Shown: positions 17,919-26,718 of the stretch, piece by piece | How positions within the stretch are numbered: the first letter of the stretch is position 1 | Layout: every line of letters begins with the position of its first letter | Assembly: GCA_016712175.1 (NCBI GenBank) | Contig: JADJRQ010000001.1 | Span: 744,001-808,000 of the forward strand | Direction of reading: 5' to 3' | Length of the DNA stretch: 64,000 nucleotides | Source of the DNA: Solirubrobacterales bacterium | GTDB taxonomy: Bacteria > Actinomycetota > Thermoleophilia > Solirubrobacterales > 70-9 | The notes under the pieces: generated by a model | What the model saw: only the letters and a program-made list of their open reading frames with translations | The model's database searches: none | What the model was told of the DNA's origin: nothing | Made by a program: the position numbers and the translations under genes

Positions 17919-20771
17919 TCAGTCTGCTGGATAGACAATGACTGATTTCCGGCCTGATGTCGAGGGGCGGAAGGGCCAACCCGCCTCAGGCAACGAAACC
18001 GCGCGGAACAAAATGCGCTGGGCAAAGTCGATGGTTCGGAACCGGTAGCTGTACCGGAAGTGGCCGCGACGGTTCGCCCGTAAGACCTCCACCGGCCTCC
18101 ATTTCGCACGGGAAGGGTCGTAGTACTGAATCGCCACAAGCTTGCCACGCGCCGGCCGGAGGGCACCCTTGCCGAGGACCGAACCGGTCATACGGACCCG
18201 GCCACCGTTCCGCAGGACCCTCGGTTTGATCCGGAATGTGGTGCGGTCCTTCACCGTCAGCGAAAGCTCCCGGCTCGAAGTACGTTGATTGACTTTGCTG
18301 CCGGCATAGCTGACCCGAATTGCCCGCGACGGTCCGGATCCAACTCTGGTCACGTAGCGGCCGGCACCATCGGTGCGCACGCGACTCGACCTTCTCACTC
18401 GACGGGATCCCGTCACGAACCGCTCCTCGACGAGAAGACTGATTCCTGAAGCTGCCTTGCCACCTCGGGTCAGGCGTCCTTCGACCTGAACTGCGCTTCC
18501 ATAGCCGGCGATCGATTTCCTGGCGAATCGCTTGCCCCGTACGATCGACGCCGAAAGCTGGACGGGTTTCTTCAGGGGAAGCTCCAGCACAATCCCCGAA
18601 CCGTTCCCGGCCGTATCGGCAACGTTTCCTGCGCGATCCCGGGCTTCAGCCCGGATCAAGTACTTGCCGCTCGGCAAGTCATCAGAGGGGATTCTTGCGA
18701 GCAGCGTCGACCCGCTTTCTTCAGTTTCGAGGTCGGTGAACTTCCCGTCCGTTCCCAGGGGTCGAAGGGAGATGGTTCCGGAGTCAAGCCCGGAATCACC
18801 ATCCCGGACCGTGGCTCGGATCATTTCCGGATCAAGTGGATCCAGCGATTGGTGGAATTCGATCTGGGGAGGTCGCCGGTCGATGCGAACCGTGGCCGTC
18901 CCGGGCTTCGCGTGGTTTTCCCCTTCGCCTGTCGAAAGACCATCATTCGAATTCCCGGCGAGATCCCTCGCCCAGTAGTCAACCCTGGTCGTTCCTTCTT
19001 CGGCGACGGTAAACACGGCCGAATTCCCGGGGACCTCGTACGGTGCCGAGTCTCCGGCGCGGATGACCGTGACCGGATTTCCGTCATCCCCCGGTTTGGG
19101 TGTCATGCCGGAAGCTGAATCGCTGGCCGCTGCTGTCAAGGTCACCGGCCGATTGACCCAGCCATTCGTCAGGCCCTTCAGGCTCGTAACAGGGTCAGTT
19201 TTGTCGACCCTGAGGATCCTGGTGCCCGCGGTTTCCGATGCGACCCGGGCCCCGGACGCCGCCACAGCCGACACCCAGTGATTGCCTTCGGAAAGATCGT
19301 TCAGCCTGACCACCCGGTCATCGATTCCATCGTTCAGTGAAAGCTCGAGCGGCTGACAGACTCCAGTCGGACAAGGCGCAACCGGTCCCGTTCGGGAAAC
19401 GGCAAGAGCGTAACCCCCGACTCCGGAAGGGCCACCGGCTTCCGCCCTTTCGATCTCCTGCAGGAAGGGCAGCTCATCGGAGGAGATCCAGCCAGGAGGA
19501 GGCTCCGGAGCCACGTCGCCTGGACTGGCATCATCGAAGCGGAGCGTGGTCGAACTCGGAGGACCGAGGTTGCCGGCACTGTCCCGAAGACGAACTTCGA
19601 CCCGGTACTCACCGGGTTCCGGCAGGTCGATGGCCGGCAAGGCCGGGCTCGCGCCCAGGTTGGCAGTTCCAGAATCAACGATGGTGTTGTCAGCGATTCT
19701 GAGAACCTGGAAATCGGCTTCGGTGATCTTTGATCCCCCTCCTTCCGGGTTTCGCCAAACAACATCGAAACCGTTTTCGGACCGCCAATCAGTTCCGCCT
19801 ACGGGACGGAGTTCGATCGGGGCGGTTGGTGCGACGTTGTCAACAAACACGACCCTGGCGGCCGTACACGTTCGATTCGCCTCTTCCAGTGATACGGCGT
19901 AGTCCGCGCTGCAGAACTCAACCACATTTACTCCCTCCTGAAAAGGTGCTTGTGCCATGTTTGCCACAGCCGTCCGGACCGCACTTTCCGGACAAGGAGC
20001 AAAGCGGGTGGCGTAGGTAGATTGGTCGCCGGTGCAGGTAATGGGGTCAAGCTCGACTCTCAGCCCGTTGACCAGGAGGAAGGTGGATGCCACGCCGGCC
20101 CCTTCGTCCCTGGCATCAATGCGATACGCAGCACTGCCGCGATGCCACCTCCAGTCGTTACCCCAGATCCACAGAAATCCCGAACCCGCAACTGTCGGCT
20201 TGATCACGTCGCGGCTCTTGAACTCGGCGTCGGTCACTTCAAAAAAGGCCTTGGGACCACCCCCGGCATTGTTGCAGCCGTCATCTCTCTGACAATCCAG
20301 CTTGGCAACGATCCGGCTTCTTGGCAGATTGCGATTGGTCCAGCGGGTTGTCCGCTGCTGGCCATCATGTGCCATGCCTTCATCGAGTTCGATGTCGCCG
20401 GAGCCCCCTTTCAGTCCAAGCAAGCTCGCCTTTATGCCATTGGCGTTGTCCAGCCGCGACGTGAAAACCGTGCCGAAGACTTCAACCCCCTCCGGTGCAT
20501 CCCAGGTGAACTTGCCGCCGTATAAGTACGGAAGCCGGACACCACTTCGGTCCTGGTAGACGGCGACTTTGCCGGGACCCGCAGTAGTGCAACCGTTGAC
20601 TACGTCCACATGATCGGTGCCCAGCTCCGCGTACTTGCCAAAGAAGCCCTGATGTCCGGACCCTTCGCATTGGCGAACCATGTACTCGCCGGCCTCCGAT
20701 GAGGGAGTCGACGCTGCCGCGACGATCGCCAAAGAGCAAAACGCAATTGCGAATGGCCGGAACACCCTCAT
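17919..20771 (-). CDS. Large secreted surface protein with Ig-like domains
   Basis: This 950-residue protein has a signal peptide (A-I-A-F-C-S-L-A-I-V-A-A-A, cleavage likely after S-E-A). The N-terminal 200 residues are a Cys-containing, Gly/Trp-rich domain. Several beta-sandwich repeats follow, with features such as D-N-V-A-P-T-A-P-I, R-D-S-A-G-N-L-G-P and R-D-L-A-G-N-S, typical of bacterial Ig-like/fibronectin-like surface proteins. The last 200 residues are basic beta-domains (R-K-S-I-A-G-Y-G, R-V-R-T-D-G-A-G-R-Y). No LPxTG or membrane anchor is seen, so it is probably released or held by charge. Its ATG overlaps the upstream stop as ATGA (20768-20771), showing coupling to the sigma-factor operon. 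Confidence 0.78.
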   Translation of the reverse strand: MRVFRPFAIAFCSLAIVAAASTPSSEAGEYMVRQCEGSGHQGFFGKYAELGTDHVDVVNGCTTAGPGKVAVYQDRSGVRLPYLYGGKFTWDAPEGVEVFGTVFTSRLDNANGIKASLLGLKGGSGDIELDEGMAHDGQQRTTRWTNRNLPRSRIVAKLDCQRDDGCNNAGGGPKAFFEVTDAEFKSRDVIKPTVAGSGFLWIWGNDWRWHRGSAAYRIDARDEGAGVASTFLLVNGLRVELDPITCTGDQSTYATRFAPCPESAVRTAVANMAQAPFQEGVNVVEFCSADYAVSLEEANRTCTAARVVFVDNVAPTAPIELRPVGGTDWRSENGFDVVWRNPEGGGSKITEADFQVLRIADNTIVDSGTANLGASPALPAIDLPEPGEYRVEVRLRDSAGNLGPPSSTTLRFDDASPGDVAPEPPPGWISSDELPFLQEIERAEAGGPSGVGGYALAVSRTGPVAPCPTGVCQPLELSLNDGIDDRVVRLNDLSEGNHWVSAVAASGARVASETAGTRILRVDKTDPVTSLKGLTNGWVNRPVTLTAAASDSASGMTPKPGDDGNPVTVIRAGDSAPYEVPGNSAVFTVAEEGTTRVDYWARDLAGNSNDGLSTGEGENHAKPGTATVRIDRRPPQIEFHQSLDPLDPEMIRATVRDGDSGLDSGTISLRPLGTDGKFTDLETEESGSTLLARIPSDDLPSGKYLIRAEARDRAGNVADTAGNGSGIVLELPLKKPVQLSASIVRGKRFARKSIAGYGSAVQVEGRLTRGGKAASGISLLVEERFVTGSRRVRRSSRVRTDGAGRYVTRVGSGPSRAIRVSYAGSKVNQRTSSRELSLTVKDRTTFRIKPRVLRNGGRVRMTGSVLGKGALRPARGKLVAIQYYDPSRAKWRPVEVLRANRRGHFRYSYRFRTIDFAQRILFRAVSLPEAGWPFRPSTSGRKSVIVYPAD

Positions 20772-21334
20772 GGCCCGAACTCCCCACCGCCGCCGCCCAC
20801 AGGCACGCTGCCAGTGCTGGCCGCAGGTGTCGGCGCCGGTGCGCTCGAGGTGACCGCGGTACCCGCCGCCTCAGGTGTGAACTCTGCTTCAGTCGGGGTC
20901 GGCTCCGGGGCTGGAGTGCTGCTGCTCTCCTGCCGTTTTGTCTTGACCTGTTTCGCTGGCCGGGGAGACGAGTTGTCCCCTTCTGCCGATGCGGCCTCCG
21001 GCAGCCGGGCCAAATTCGGTTCGTTGGCCATCGCCGGTGGTGGACGCTCTGCCGGACGGGCGACTGCCGGCCGCTCGTTGTGGTTCGGGAGGATGCCGGG
21101 TGACGGAATCACCCCGGTCGCGACACAGGCCGCGGCACCGCCCGCCGTACCCACGCAGACTGTCGCAATTTTTGCCAGTGCGGCCGCGCCGGCTCCTCGA
21201 GTTCCACCGCTCGCGGCCACACTGGTCATCGAAGGATCGCTCCCCCGGCCCAGCCCCTGAAACTTCAGCTGGGCCGAAACCGCCGCCTCCTGAAGCTTTT
21301 CCCAGAGGGTCTGGCTTGCCGGCGCGAGTGGCAC
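20768..21334 (-). CDS. Membrane-anchored C-terminal segment linked to the sigma factor
   Basis: This 188-residue reading frame begins at GTG 21334 inside the end of the sigma-factor gene, in a different frame, with a 70-nt overlap. It contains W-E-K-L-Q, a Gly/Ala-rich membrane helix (A-A-A-L-A-K-I-A to A-A-C-V-A-T-G-V) and a long Pro/Ala/Glu-rich extracytoplasmic tail ending in a Gly run. Related Thermoleophilia sigma factors can carry a similar transmembrane C-terminal extension in one polypeptide, so this is probably the missing half of the sigma protein after a frameshift, or a separately translated anti-sigma-like partner. It overlaps the downstream surface-protein gene by 4 nt. Confidence 0.6.
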   Translation of the reverse strand: MPLAPASQTLWEKLQEAAVSAQLKFQGLGRGSDPSMTSVAASGGTRGAGAAALAKIATVCVGTAGGAAACVATGVIPSPGILPNHNERPAVARPAERPPPAMANEPNLARLPEAASAEGDNSSPRPAKQVKTKRQESSSTPAPEPTPTEAEFTPEAAGTAVTSSAPAPTPAASTGSVPVGGGGGEFGP

Positions 21335-21999
21335 GAACTGATCTCGCCGTCACAGCAGGCTGAGATTCCTGGTTCGAACTCCGCGCAGAGCTCACCAGCT
21401 TCGCTGTCGCTGAATACGGACCGGAACCGCTGCCGGCCCTCGGCAAGGCAACGGTTGACCTTCGTTCGGGTCCATCGGTTGATGTCGGCGATCTCCGCGT
21501 ACGAATAACCCTCGGCGAGCATGGTGAGGGCCTTCAGTTCATGCGGCTTGAGGCGGGACAGCGCCTCGCGACTGCGAGCCACTTTCTCGCGCTTGACCGC
21601 ATGTTCGTCGGGACCGTCCGATGCCGACGGAATCAGGTTGACCCAGTCCTCGGAGTCGTCGTCCCGGTAGGAGGAGACCGGCCGGCCGAGGGTGCGCTCC
21701 CTGGTCTTGCGGATCGCGAGGGCCTCGTGTTTGATGACCGTCCGCGCCCAGGGAAGCAGTTGGCGGACTTCGGTCGTTGGCGCCTTGGACAGGAGGATCT
21801 CGATGCCGCGCTGGTAGGCGTCGTCAGCATCGTCGGCGCAGATTGAATACCGCCGGGCGGAACTGCGAAGGGCGGTGTCGTGCCGGTGGATCAGTTCAAC
21901 CGCGGCACGCTTCCTCTGAGCCAGATCGTTGCCGGCGTCTTGACGGTCCCTCCGCCACGGGCGCCCCATCTCGGGGGACGCGTTCTTTGTCTGGTCCAT
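21265..21999 (-). CDS. RNA polymerase sigma factor (ECF/sigma-70 type)
   Basis: Region 2 is seen in R-R-Y-S-I-C-A-D-D-A-D-D-A-Y-Q-R (about residues 46-61) and the W-A-R-T-V-I-K-H-E-A-L helix. Region 4 is the helix-turn-helix L-S-R-L-K-P-H-E-L-K-A-L to A-E-G-Y-S-Y-A-E-I-A (about 148-180) followed by R-T-K-V-N-R-C-L. Between regions 2 and 4 lies an acidic linker. ATG 21999 is preferred over TTG 22002 because AGGAGG ends 6 nt upstream. The final 25 residues (after G-E-I-S) look like out-of-frame sequence, so the true protein probably continues into the overlapping downstream frame. Target genes likely include the coupled surface protein. Confidence 0.83.
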   Translation of the reverse strand: MDQTKNASPEMGRPWRRDRQDAGNDLAQRKRAAVELIHRHDTALRSSARRYSICADDADDAYQRGIEILLSKAPTTEVRQLLPWARTVIKHEALAIRKTRERTLGRPVSSYRDDDSEDWVNLIPSASDGPDEHAVKREKVARSREALSRLKPHELKALTMLAEGYSYAEIADINRWTRTKVNRCLAEGRQRFRSVFSDSEAGELCAEFEPGISACCDGEISSCHSRRQARPSGKSFRRRRFRPS

Positions 22000-22491
22000 C
22001 AACCCCCTCCTGGGATTTCCAGCTCACGGACGAAAACACTTACGAGTCCTTCATTCCCACTTCTCGCACTTTTCGAACGTCCCGGTTTCAGGCCGGCAAA
22101 AGACCAAAACCTGCGCACTTTCTTGCGATTCATGGACATTTGCAGCACTAAGTCCGCCGGTTCAGAAATCTCTCCCCCGGCCGACGGTCCGGTTATTCGC
22201 AATTTGCGGGAAACACGTTTCTGCCGCAAATTGCATGAAGTTGTTGGTTGAGTGGAGCCAATACCTCCGCTGCACCACGCGTCGCAGGGGTCTGGCGCCG
22301 GGATCTGGGTGAGGAAACCCGGCCGTGGTCGACCAGGTGTACCGGTACCAACAGCGAGTGTCTCATTGGTGAAATGGAACAGCAACGAATCTCTGAATTT
22401 CGCCCGGCTTTGCACAGATCCACGCTGTAATTGGTTCATGAGCAGACAGGCACATCCGAATGGAGTATTGCCAAAAGGCTATACTCGATAC
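22000..22491. other. 489-nt gene-free interval upstream of sigma factor and vapBC
   Basis: This divergent intergenic region must hold the sigma-factor promoter (minus strand) and the vapBC promoter (plus strand). Near the sigma gene, AGGAGG at 22011-22006 is its ribosome binding site. Base composition is lower in GC than flanking genes at several points. An in-frame ATG at 22438 could extend the antitoxin by 18 residues, but the extension lacks domain character. No RNA gene or repeat was recognised. Confidence 0.6.
22480..22485 (+). promoter_or_regulatory. Putative -10 box of vapBC
   Basis: TATACT lies 6 nt before ATG 22492, so transcription would start at or next to the start codon. Confidence 0.5.
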
Positions 22492-22734
22492 ATGGCGAAG
22501 GTAATGATCTCGATTCCCGATGACCTTCTGGTAGAGCTTGACTTTGAGGCAAGACGTCAGGGAACCAGCCGAAGTGGCCTGCTTCAGCGCGCCGCACGTC
22601 GTGAAATCGGACTGGGCACAACTGATCGTGATGCGATCCTCGCGCGCTTGAAGGAGATCGCCTCGCACTGGGAGGGCTCAGTCGACTCCGCTGAACTGGT
22701 CCGCAGAGAACGTTTGCGGGACGAAACGAAATGA
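22492..22734 (+). CDS. vapB: VapB-type ribbon-helix-helix antitoxin
   Basis: This 80-residue protein starts with A-K-V-M-I-S-I-P-D-D-L-L, the beta-strand of a CopG/RHH DNA-binding domain, followed by two helices (L-D-F-E-A-R-R-Q-G and S-R-S-G-L-L-Q-R-A-A-R-R). The acidic/basic C-terminus would wrap and inhibit the toxin. The stop overlaps the toxin start as ATGA (22731-22734), the usual toxin-antitoxin layout. As an RHH protein it probably represses its own promoter, whose -10 box abuts the start codon. Confidence 0.85.
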   Translation: MAKVMISIPDDLLVELDFEARRQGTSRSGLLQRAARREIGLGTTDRDAILARLKEIASHWEGSVDSAELVRRERLRDETK

Positions 22735-23147
22735 TTTCGAGCGAGGGATGGATAGTCGATGCAAGCGTCGCCGTGAAGTGGTTCAGACCCGCCGGTAGTG
22801 AACCTGACTGGCAACTGGCTCAATCGGTGATCGGCCGCATGCCACTTCGCACGACCACGCTTGCCTACTACGAGGTGGGCAACGTTCTTACCCGATCCAT
22901 TGGTCTCGGTGCCAAAGTCGTTGACTCGGCGCTCGACACCATGGTTGCCATCTGCGGTGCTCCGATCAACCTGGATCCTGTTGACTTCGAACCCTGCTCG
23001 GCGATTGCGAACGAATTTGGCGTCACGTTTTACGACGCTTCATACGTTGCGATCGCCCGTCGGACCAACCGCAGTGTACTTTCCGCGGATTCCGACCTAC
23101 TGGATCCTGAGTTGGCGCGAGACCTCTCGACCGCAGTGAGCGGCTAG
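22731..23147 (+). CDS. vapC: VapC-type PIN-domain toxin ribonuclease
   Basis: This 138-residue PIN domain would cleave RNA, in many VapCs a tRNA or rRNA loop. The acidic metal-binding residues are all present: D10 in I-V-D-A-S-V-A-V-K-W, E48 in Y-Y-E-V-G-N, D102 in Y-D-A-S-Y-V-A-I-A and D120/D122 in L-S-A-D-S-D-L-L. Length is normal for the family. The ATG lies inside the antitoxin stop codon, so expression depends on vapB translation. It should be enzymatically competent. Confidence 0.88.
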   Translation: MISSEGWIVDASVAVKWFRPAGSEPDWQLAQSVIGRMPLRTTTLAYYEVGNVLTRSIGLGAKVVDSALDTMVAICGAPINLDPVDFEPCSAIANEFGVTFYDASYVAIARRTNRSVLSADSDLLDPELARDLSTAVSG

Positions 23148-23176
23148 ACCCGGGTCGGCCGGACCACACCAACCAG

Positions 23177-23182
23177 TACCTT
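23177..23182 (+). promoter_or_regulatory. Putative -10 box for the 75-residue protein gene
   Basis: TACCTT ends 6 nt before ATG 23189; the 41-nt gap after vapC leaves little room for any other signal. Confidence 0.38.
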
Positions 23183-23188
23183 TCCGTC

Positions 23189-23416
23189 ATGGCCACTCGC
23201 GAAGAAATCGAGAACATCCTGCCCAAGCTTGGACGCGGGGCGCGGATCAACCTCAAGCTGAAAGAGGGCGGCGAGGTGCTCGGCACCCTCTATGGCCTGT
23301 TCGACGGGCAGGTCTTTCTGGAGGAGGAAGAAATCGATCCGATCGACCTCGACCTGATCGAGAACCTCACCGTGCGGGTCCTCACCGAGGGCCCCGGCGC
23401 CGGCCCTCTCGGCTGA
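23189..23416 (+). CDS. Small acidic protein of unknown function
   Basis: This 75-residue protein has an N-terminal helix (R-E-E-I-E-N-I-L-P-K-L), then alternating strand-like segments (A-R-I-N-L-K-L, V-L-G-T-L-Y-G-L-F-D-G-Q-V-F-L) and an acidic stretch E-E-E-E-I-D-P-I-D-L-D-L. The pattern suggests a small beta-barrel, but no family is recognised. It follows vapC by 41 nt but appears to have its own start signal, and it is convergent with the next gene, four bases away. Confidence 0.6.
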   Translation: MATREEIENILPKLGRGARINLKLKEGGEVLGTLYGLFDGQVFLEEEEIDPIDLDLIENLTVRVLTEGPGAGPLG

Positions 23417-23420
23417 CGGG

Positions 23421-23756
23421 TCAGCGCTGGAGTTCGTAGAGGTCTGACCAGACCTCCAGGTAGGTGCCGGCCCTTTCTGGCCCCTGCTTTCTCTTCACTT
23501 CGTCCTTGAAGTTTGGGTAGTTGATCTCTTCCGCGAGCAGGGCTGCGGCCATGATCCAGTCGTCGCGGGACACGTAGACGCGGAAGCGGTAGTCGCCGAG
23601 GTCGCTCTCCTGGATTGCCTCGGCGTAATGCTTCAGGGGCTCCAGTTTCAGGAGGTTGTCCATGTCACCCCGCACCCTCCCCCTGATGCAGAGACAGTCC
23701 TCGCGGTCGCCTTTGTCCACGATTGAAAAGAATCCCCGGTTGGTCACCATCCACAT
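23421..23756 (-). CDS. Conserved hypothetical protein
   Basis: This 111-residue protein begins M-W-M-V-T-N-R-G-F-F-S-I-V and contains R-G-R-V-R-G-D, D-Y-R-F-R-V-Y-V-S-R-D-D-W, E-E-I-N-Y-P-N-F-K and a closing W-S-D-L-Y-E-L-Q. I recall proteins of this pattern as a widespread uncharacterised actinobacterial family; no function is known to me. A GAAAGGGG ribosome-binding-like sequence precedes ATG 23756. The high share of aromatic residues and absence of hydrophobic helices indicate a compact cytoplasmic protein. Confidence 0.68.
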   Translation of the reverse strand: MWMVTNRGFFSIVDKGDREDCLCIRGRVRGDMDNLLKLEPLKHYAEAIQESDLGDYRFRVYVSRDDWIMAAALLAEEINYPNFKDEVKRKQGPERAGTYLEVWSDLYELQR

Positions 23757-23825
23757 TTAGTCCCCTTTCTTCGACTGCCTTGCTGACAAGGAGTCGGGCG
23801 GGGGTGGGGATTTCTGACAGGGCGC

Positions 23826-25458
23826 CTACTTCACCTTCACCTTGCGCACCATGGGCTTCGACCTGTTGCCGGCGGCATCAGTGGCGATGATCTTCAGTCT
23901 GTACTTGCCGGGCTTCAGCTTGCCCTTCTTGATCTTCAGCTTGTTTGCGCCAGCCTTGCCCGTCTTGCTGAGTTTCAGGGTCTTTCGCTTCTTCTTTCCC
24001 TTGCCCTTCGGGGTGGGCTTGAAGGTCGCCTTGATCGTGGCCGCTTCGGACAGCCTCAGCTTGAGCTTTCCGGCCTTCTTTCCTTTCGGCGACTTGAACT
24101 TCACCTTGCTGATCACCGGCGCGGTGGTGTCGCCGGGCAGAACCGGGCAGAGCTTCGGGTCGGTTTCGCAGGTCGGGGGGTCGGCCACGGGCTGGTACTC
24201 GTAGGCACCCATGTCGGCCACGGCGATGCCGTCACCGTTGCCGTCAACCGGGCGCTTGTTTCCGTCAATGTCAACCAGCGGGCCGGCCGGGCTGCTGGCG
24301 GTGTCGATCGCCGGCGACCCCTTGGTCAGGTGGAAGTCCGTGGCCGAAAGGAACTTCGGGTCGGCGTTGATGTTCGAATCGGTGGTGTCGAGGACCCCTT
24401 TGCCTGTGCTCAGACCGGTGGGATCGAAGTCGGAATGACTGAACGTGATGTTTGCTGCACCCGTCGTCGGTGAGTCCGGGTCGGAGCGGTAGTACGTATT
24501 GGTGAACCCGTTCAGGATCGAATCACTGACCGTCATCCGGGAAGAGCCAACCGTCATGGCGGTTGGCACCGTTTCGGTTGCGACCGCATACGCCGACGAA
24601 GCCCCGGGAATAATCGTCGAGTACCTGATGTCGACATCACTATTGGTCGACTCCTTGTTGGAGAGAAAGACGGCGCTCGAGCTGCCCGCCTGGATGATCG
24701 AATTCTCGATCGTCCCGTCAGCGCCTTGCGTGAGCTTCACAGCATTGGTCTTCGAATTGAGAATCCGGCTGCGGTTCACGTTGACTTTGTCCGTGAAGTG
24801 CGTGGCCAGGATCCCGGTCTTTGCGTCCTCGATCGTCGAGCGATCGATTGCGAGCGGGTTGTACGCGAGGCTGGTCTGGGAGATGCCGATGTCGAAAGAG
24901 CCGGTCCCGCTCCCGTACATGGAGACGTTGGAGAAGGTCGCCCCCTTTTGAATGTTCGGCACGCCGTCCGAGCCCGGGTTGAGGCTTTCGATGTCCATGT
25001 CGTTCAGGGTGGCGTGACCGACGACGATCCCATCGCCTGCGTCGTCAGTGAAGCTCGAAGGAATCACCACGGTCAGGCCGCTCAAAGTCACGTCACGGGA
25101 CCCGGTGGCGATATTCAGGACCGCGTGGTCCCCGTTGGCGCTGGTTGTAATCCGGGTCTGGCCAGCTCCCGCTCCGATGATCTCGAGCGCGTCGGTACCG
25201 GCGGTATCGAAAGCATCCGGGTTGGTCAGGGGTGCCGGCAGCGACGATCACCTTGTCGGAGATGCCATCGGCGCCGTTCTGCTTGATCGCGGCATCAAGG
25301 CTTGCCATCTCGAAGTTGCCGCCTGAGTCGGGGCAGGCCGCACTGAAAGCGGGCACGCAGATGGTGCTGGCCAGGGCCGGGCTCACCTCGAAGAAGGCAA
25401 AAGCCAGTACGGCGAAGGTCGCAGCCGCGACCACTGTGAAAAGTCTCCCTGATTTCAT
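23826..25458 (-). CDS. Secreted right-handed beta-helix surface protein, one frameshift
   Basis: A signal peptide (V-V-A-A-A-T-F-A-V-L-A-F-A, likely cut after A-L-A) starts at ATG 25458. After about 70 residues the frame breaks near 25245, apparently by loss of one C in a C-run; the other frame resumes with L-T-N-P-D-A-F-D-T-A and runs to 23826. The body is a series of short Asn/Asp/Ser-rich turns (N-R-S-R-I-L-N-S, E-N-S-I-I-Q-A-G) typical of parallel beta-helix proteins, then I-D-T-A-S-S-P-A-G and A-D-M-G-A-Y-E-Y, as in choice-of-anchor-Q proteins. The basic C-terminal domain ends in R-K-V-K-V-K. Probably a cell-surface protein; ligand unknown. Confidence 0.74.
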
Positions 25459-25564
25459 CAGTGGATAGAACACCTTTCAGAAAGAAAAGGTGTCGTGCCT
25501 CGCTATCTGACTCTTACTTTGCGTACGCGCGGCATCGGTTGCCGGAGTCGTTGATTGCCTCCGG

Positions 25565-26641
25565 CTACCTTGATCCGGCAGCCGCGTCCAGTGCTTTCAG
25601 GGTCTGCAGCCAGATCAGGTTGCGCCGGTTGGCGCCGTACCGAAGGCCTTCGGGGGTGAAGTCGACCGAATCCGCGTAGACCTCCGGGCCAGGGAAAATT
25701 ACTCCGTTCGAATCGTCTTTGGTACCAAGATGGAGGCCATCGCTCCCCAGACCATGGTTGATCATCTGCGGTTCGTCGAGCGCCCGCCACAGGTTGATCA
25801 GAGGAACTCCTTCGGAGTGGGCCATGCCCGCGATCGCCGCGTTGGCCCGGTTGACCTCGGCCGCACCGACCTTCTTGGTTTCCTCCGGAGGGATGGTGCT
25901 GAGCACGGGCACCGTTCCGAGTTCGCGGGCCTGTTTGACGACCAGCGCCAGGCGGCTACCCACGTCCCGCCCGGGAGGCAGGCCGAACGACGCATCAAGC
26001 CCGAAGTCATTCGTACCGGCCAGGATGAAGACGTACCGCGGCCTGGTGAACCGGACTTCACACCTGAGCGGTGAGTCGCCCTTCTTGCATTCCGGCGACA
26101 GGCCCCAGTCTCCGTACGCGTAAGTCTTGAGAAAGTTGTCGCGGGTCTCGGATGGCCAGTAGCTCAGCGTGGTCCGTCTGGCGGCAGCCGACCGCCGGGA
26201 GAAGGAAGTGGACGGGCGGCAACCCGGCAGCGCCTCGCTGTTCGGCAGCCGCACCCGGTTGTATCTGGCGATCACCTTGCGGAGGTCTTCGTTTCCGGGC
26301 AACCTGGCCCGGCGGCAGGCCAGTCCGTAGAGGGCGGGTGCGACTTCAGTATTGGAGTCTCCGGCCTTCGCAAATACGTCCGGCCGCAATCCTTTGCTGT
26401 CCGCTTTTGCCACGTCTTTGAGGAACTGTTTTTTCGTCTTGCCCGAGATGTCGGGGATGACAGGATCATCCTTCCACCCAGCGTCAACCGGCGTGACCGG
26501 CAGCGCGTTCACCGGGGTCTCGGGAGTGGCTGGCTGGGCGCTGTCATCGCCCGGGTCCGAACCGAAGCAGCCGCCCAATGCGAGGGCGCAGCTGACCAGT
26601 AACAGGCCGGTTCTCAGGAGCGGGGTCTTCGGATTCTTCAT
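25565..26641 (-). CDS. SGNH/GDSL-family hydrolase lipoprotein
   Basis: This 358-residue protein has a lipoprotein signal with lipobox A-L-G-G-C (Cys25), so it should be anchored to the outer face of the membrane. SGNH blocks are visible: G-D-S near residue 94, the G-x-N-D block as I-L-A-G-T-N-D-F-G, and the C-terminal Asp/His block as S-D-G-L-H-L. The enzyme could be an esterase or acyl hydrolase; next to a polysaccharide locus with four acyltransferases, glycan deacylation is a reasonable inference. It is divergent from the nucleotide-sugar genes that open that locus. Confidence 0.8.
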   Translation of the reverse strand: MKNPKTPLLRTGLLLVSCALALGGCFGSDPGDDSAQPATPETPVNALPVTPVDAGWKDDPVIPDISGKTKKQFLKDVAKADSKGLRPDVFAKAGDSNTEVAPALYGLACRRARLPGNEDLRKVIARYNRVRLPNSEALPGCRPSTSFSRRSAAARRTTLSYWPSETRDNFLKTYAYGDWGLSPECKKGDSPLRCEVRFTRPRYVFILAGTNDFGLDASFGLPPGRDVGSRLALVVKQARELGTVPVLSTIPPEETKKVGAAEVNRANAAIAGMAHSEGVPLINLWRALDEPQMINHGLGSDGLHLGTKDDSNGVIFPGPEVYADSVDFTPEGLRYGANRRNLIWLQTLKALDAAAGSR

Positions 26642-26704
26642 ATCAGGCTGCCATTTCTACCAGCCCGATCCGGAACCACGGGCACTGAGAGGTGGGCGCT
26701 CCAA

Positions 26705-26710
26705 TACGAT
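26705..26710 (+). promoter_or_regulatory. Putative -10 box for the UXS-like gene
   Basis: TACGAT, 8 nt before ATG 26719; it may drive both nucleotide-sugar genes. Confidence 0.4.
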
Positions 26711-26718
26711 CAGCGCCT

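Noticed and set aside
22252..22491. N-terminal 80-residue extension of the antitoxin frame
   Set aside because: The extension is Pro/Gly-rich without domain character and contains the likely promoter; it is intergenic sequence open by chance.
22438..22492. Upstream ATG 22438 as the antitoxin start
   Set aside because: The RHH domain begins right at ATG 22492, and a TATACT box lies between the two ATGs, so the upstream codons would not be transcribed.
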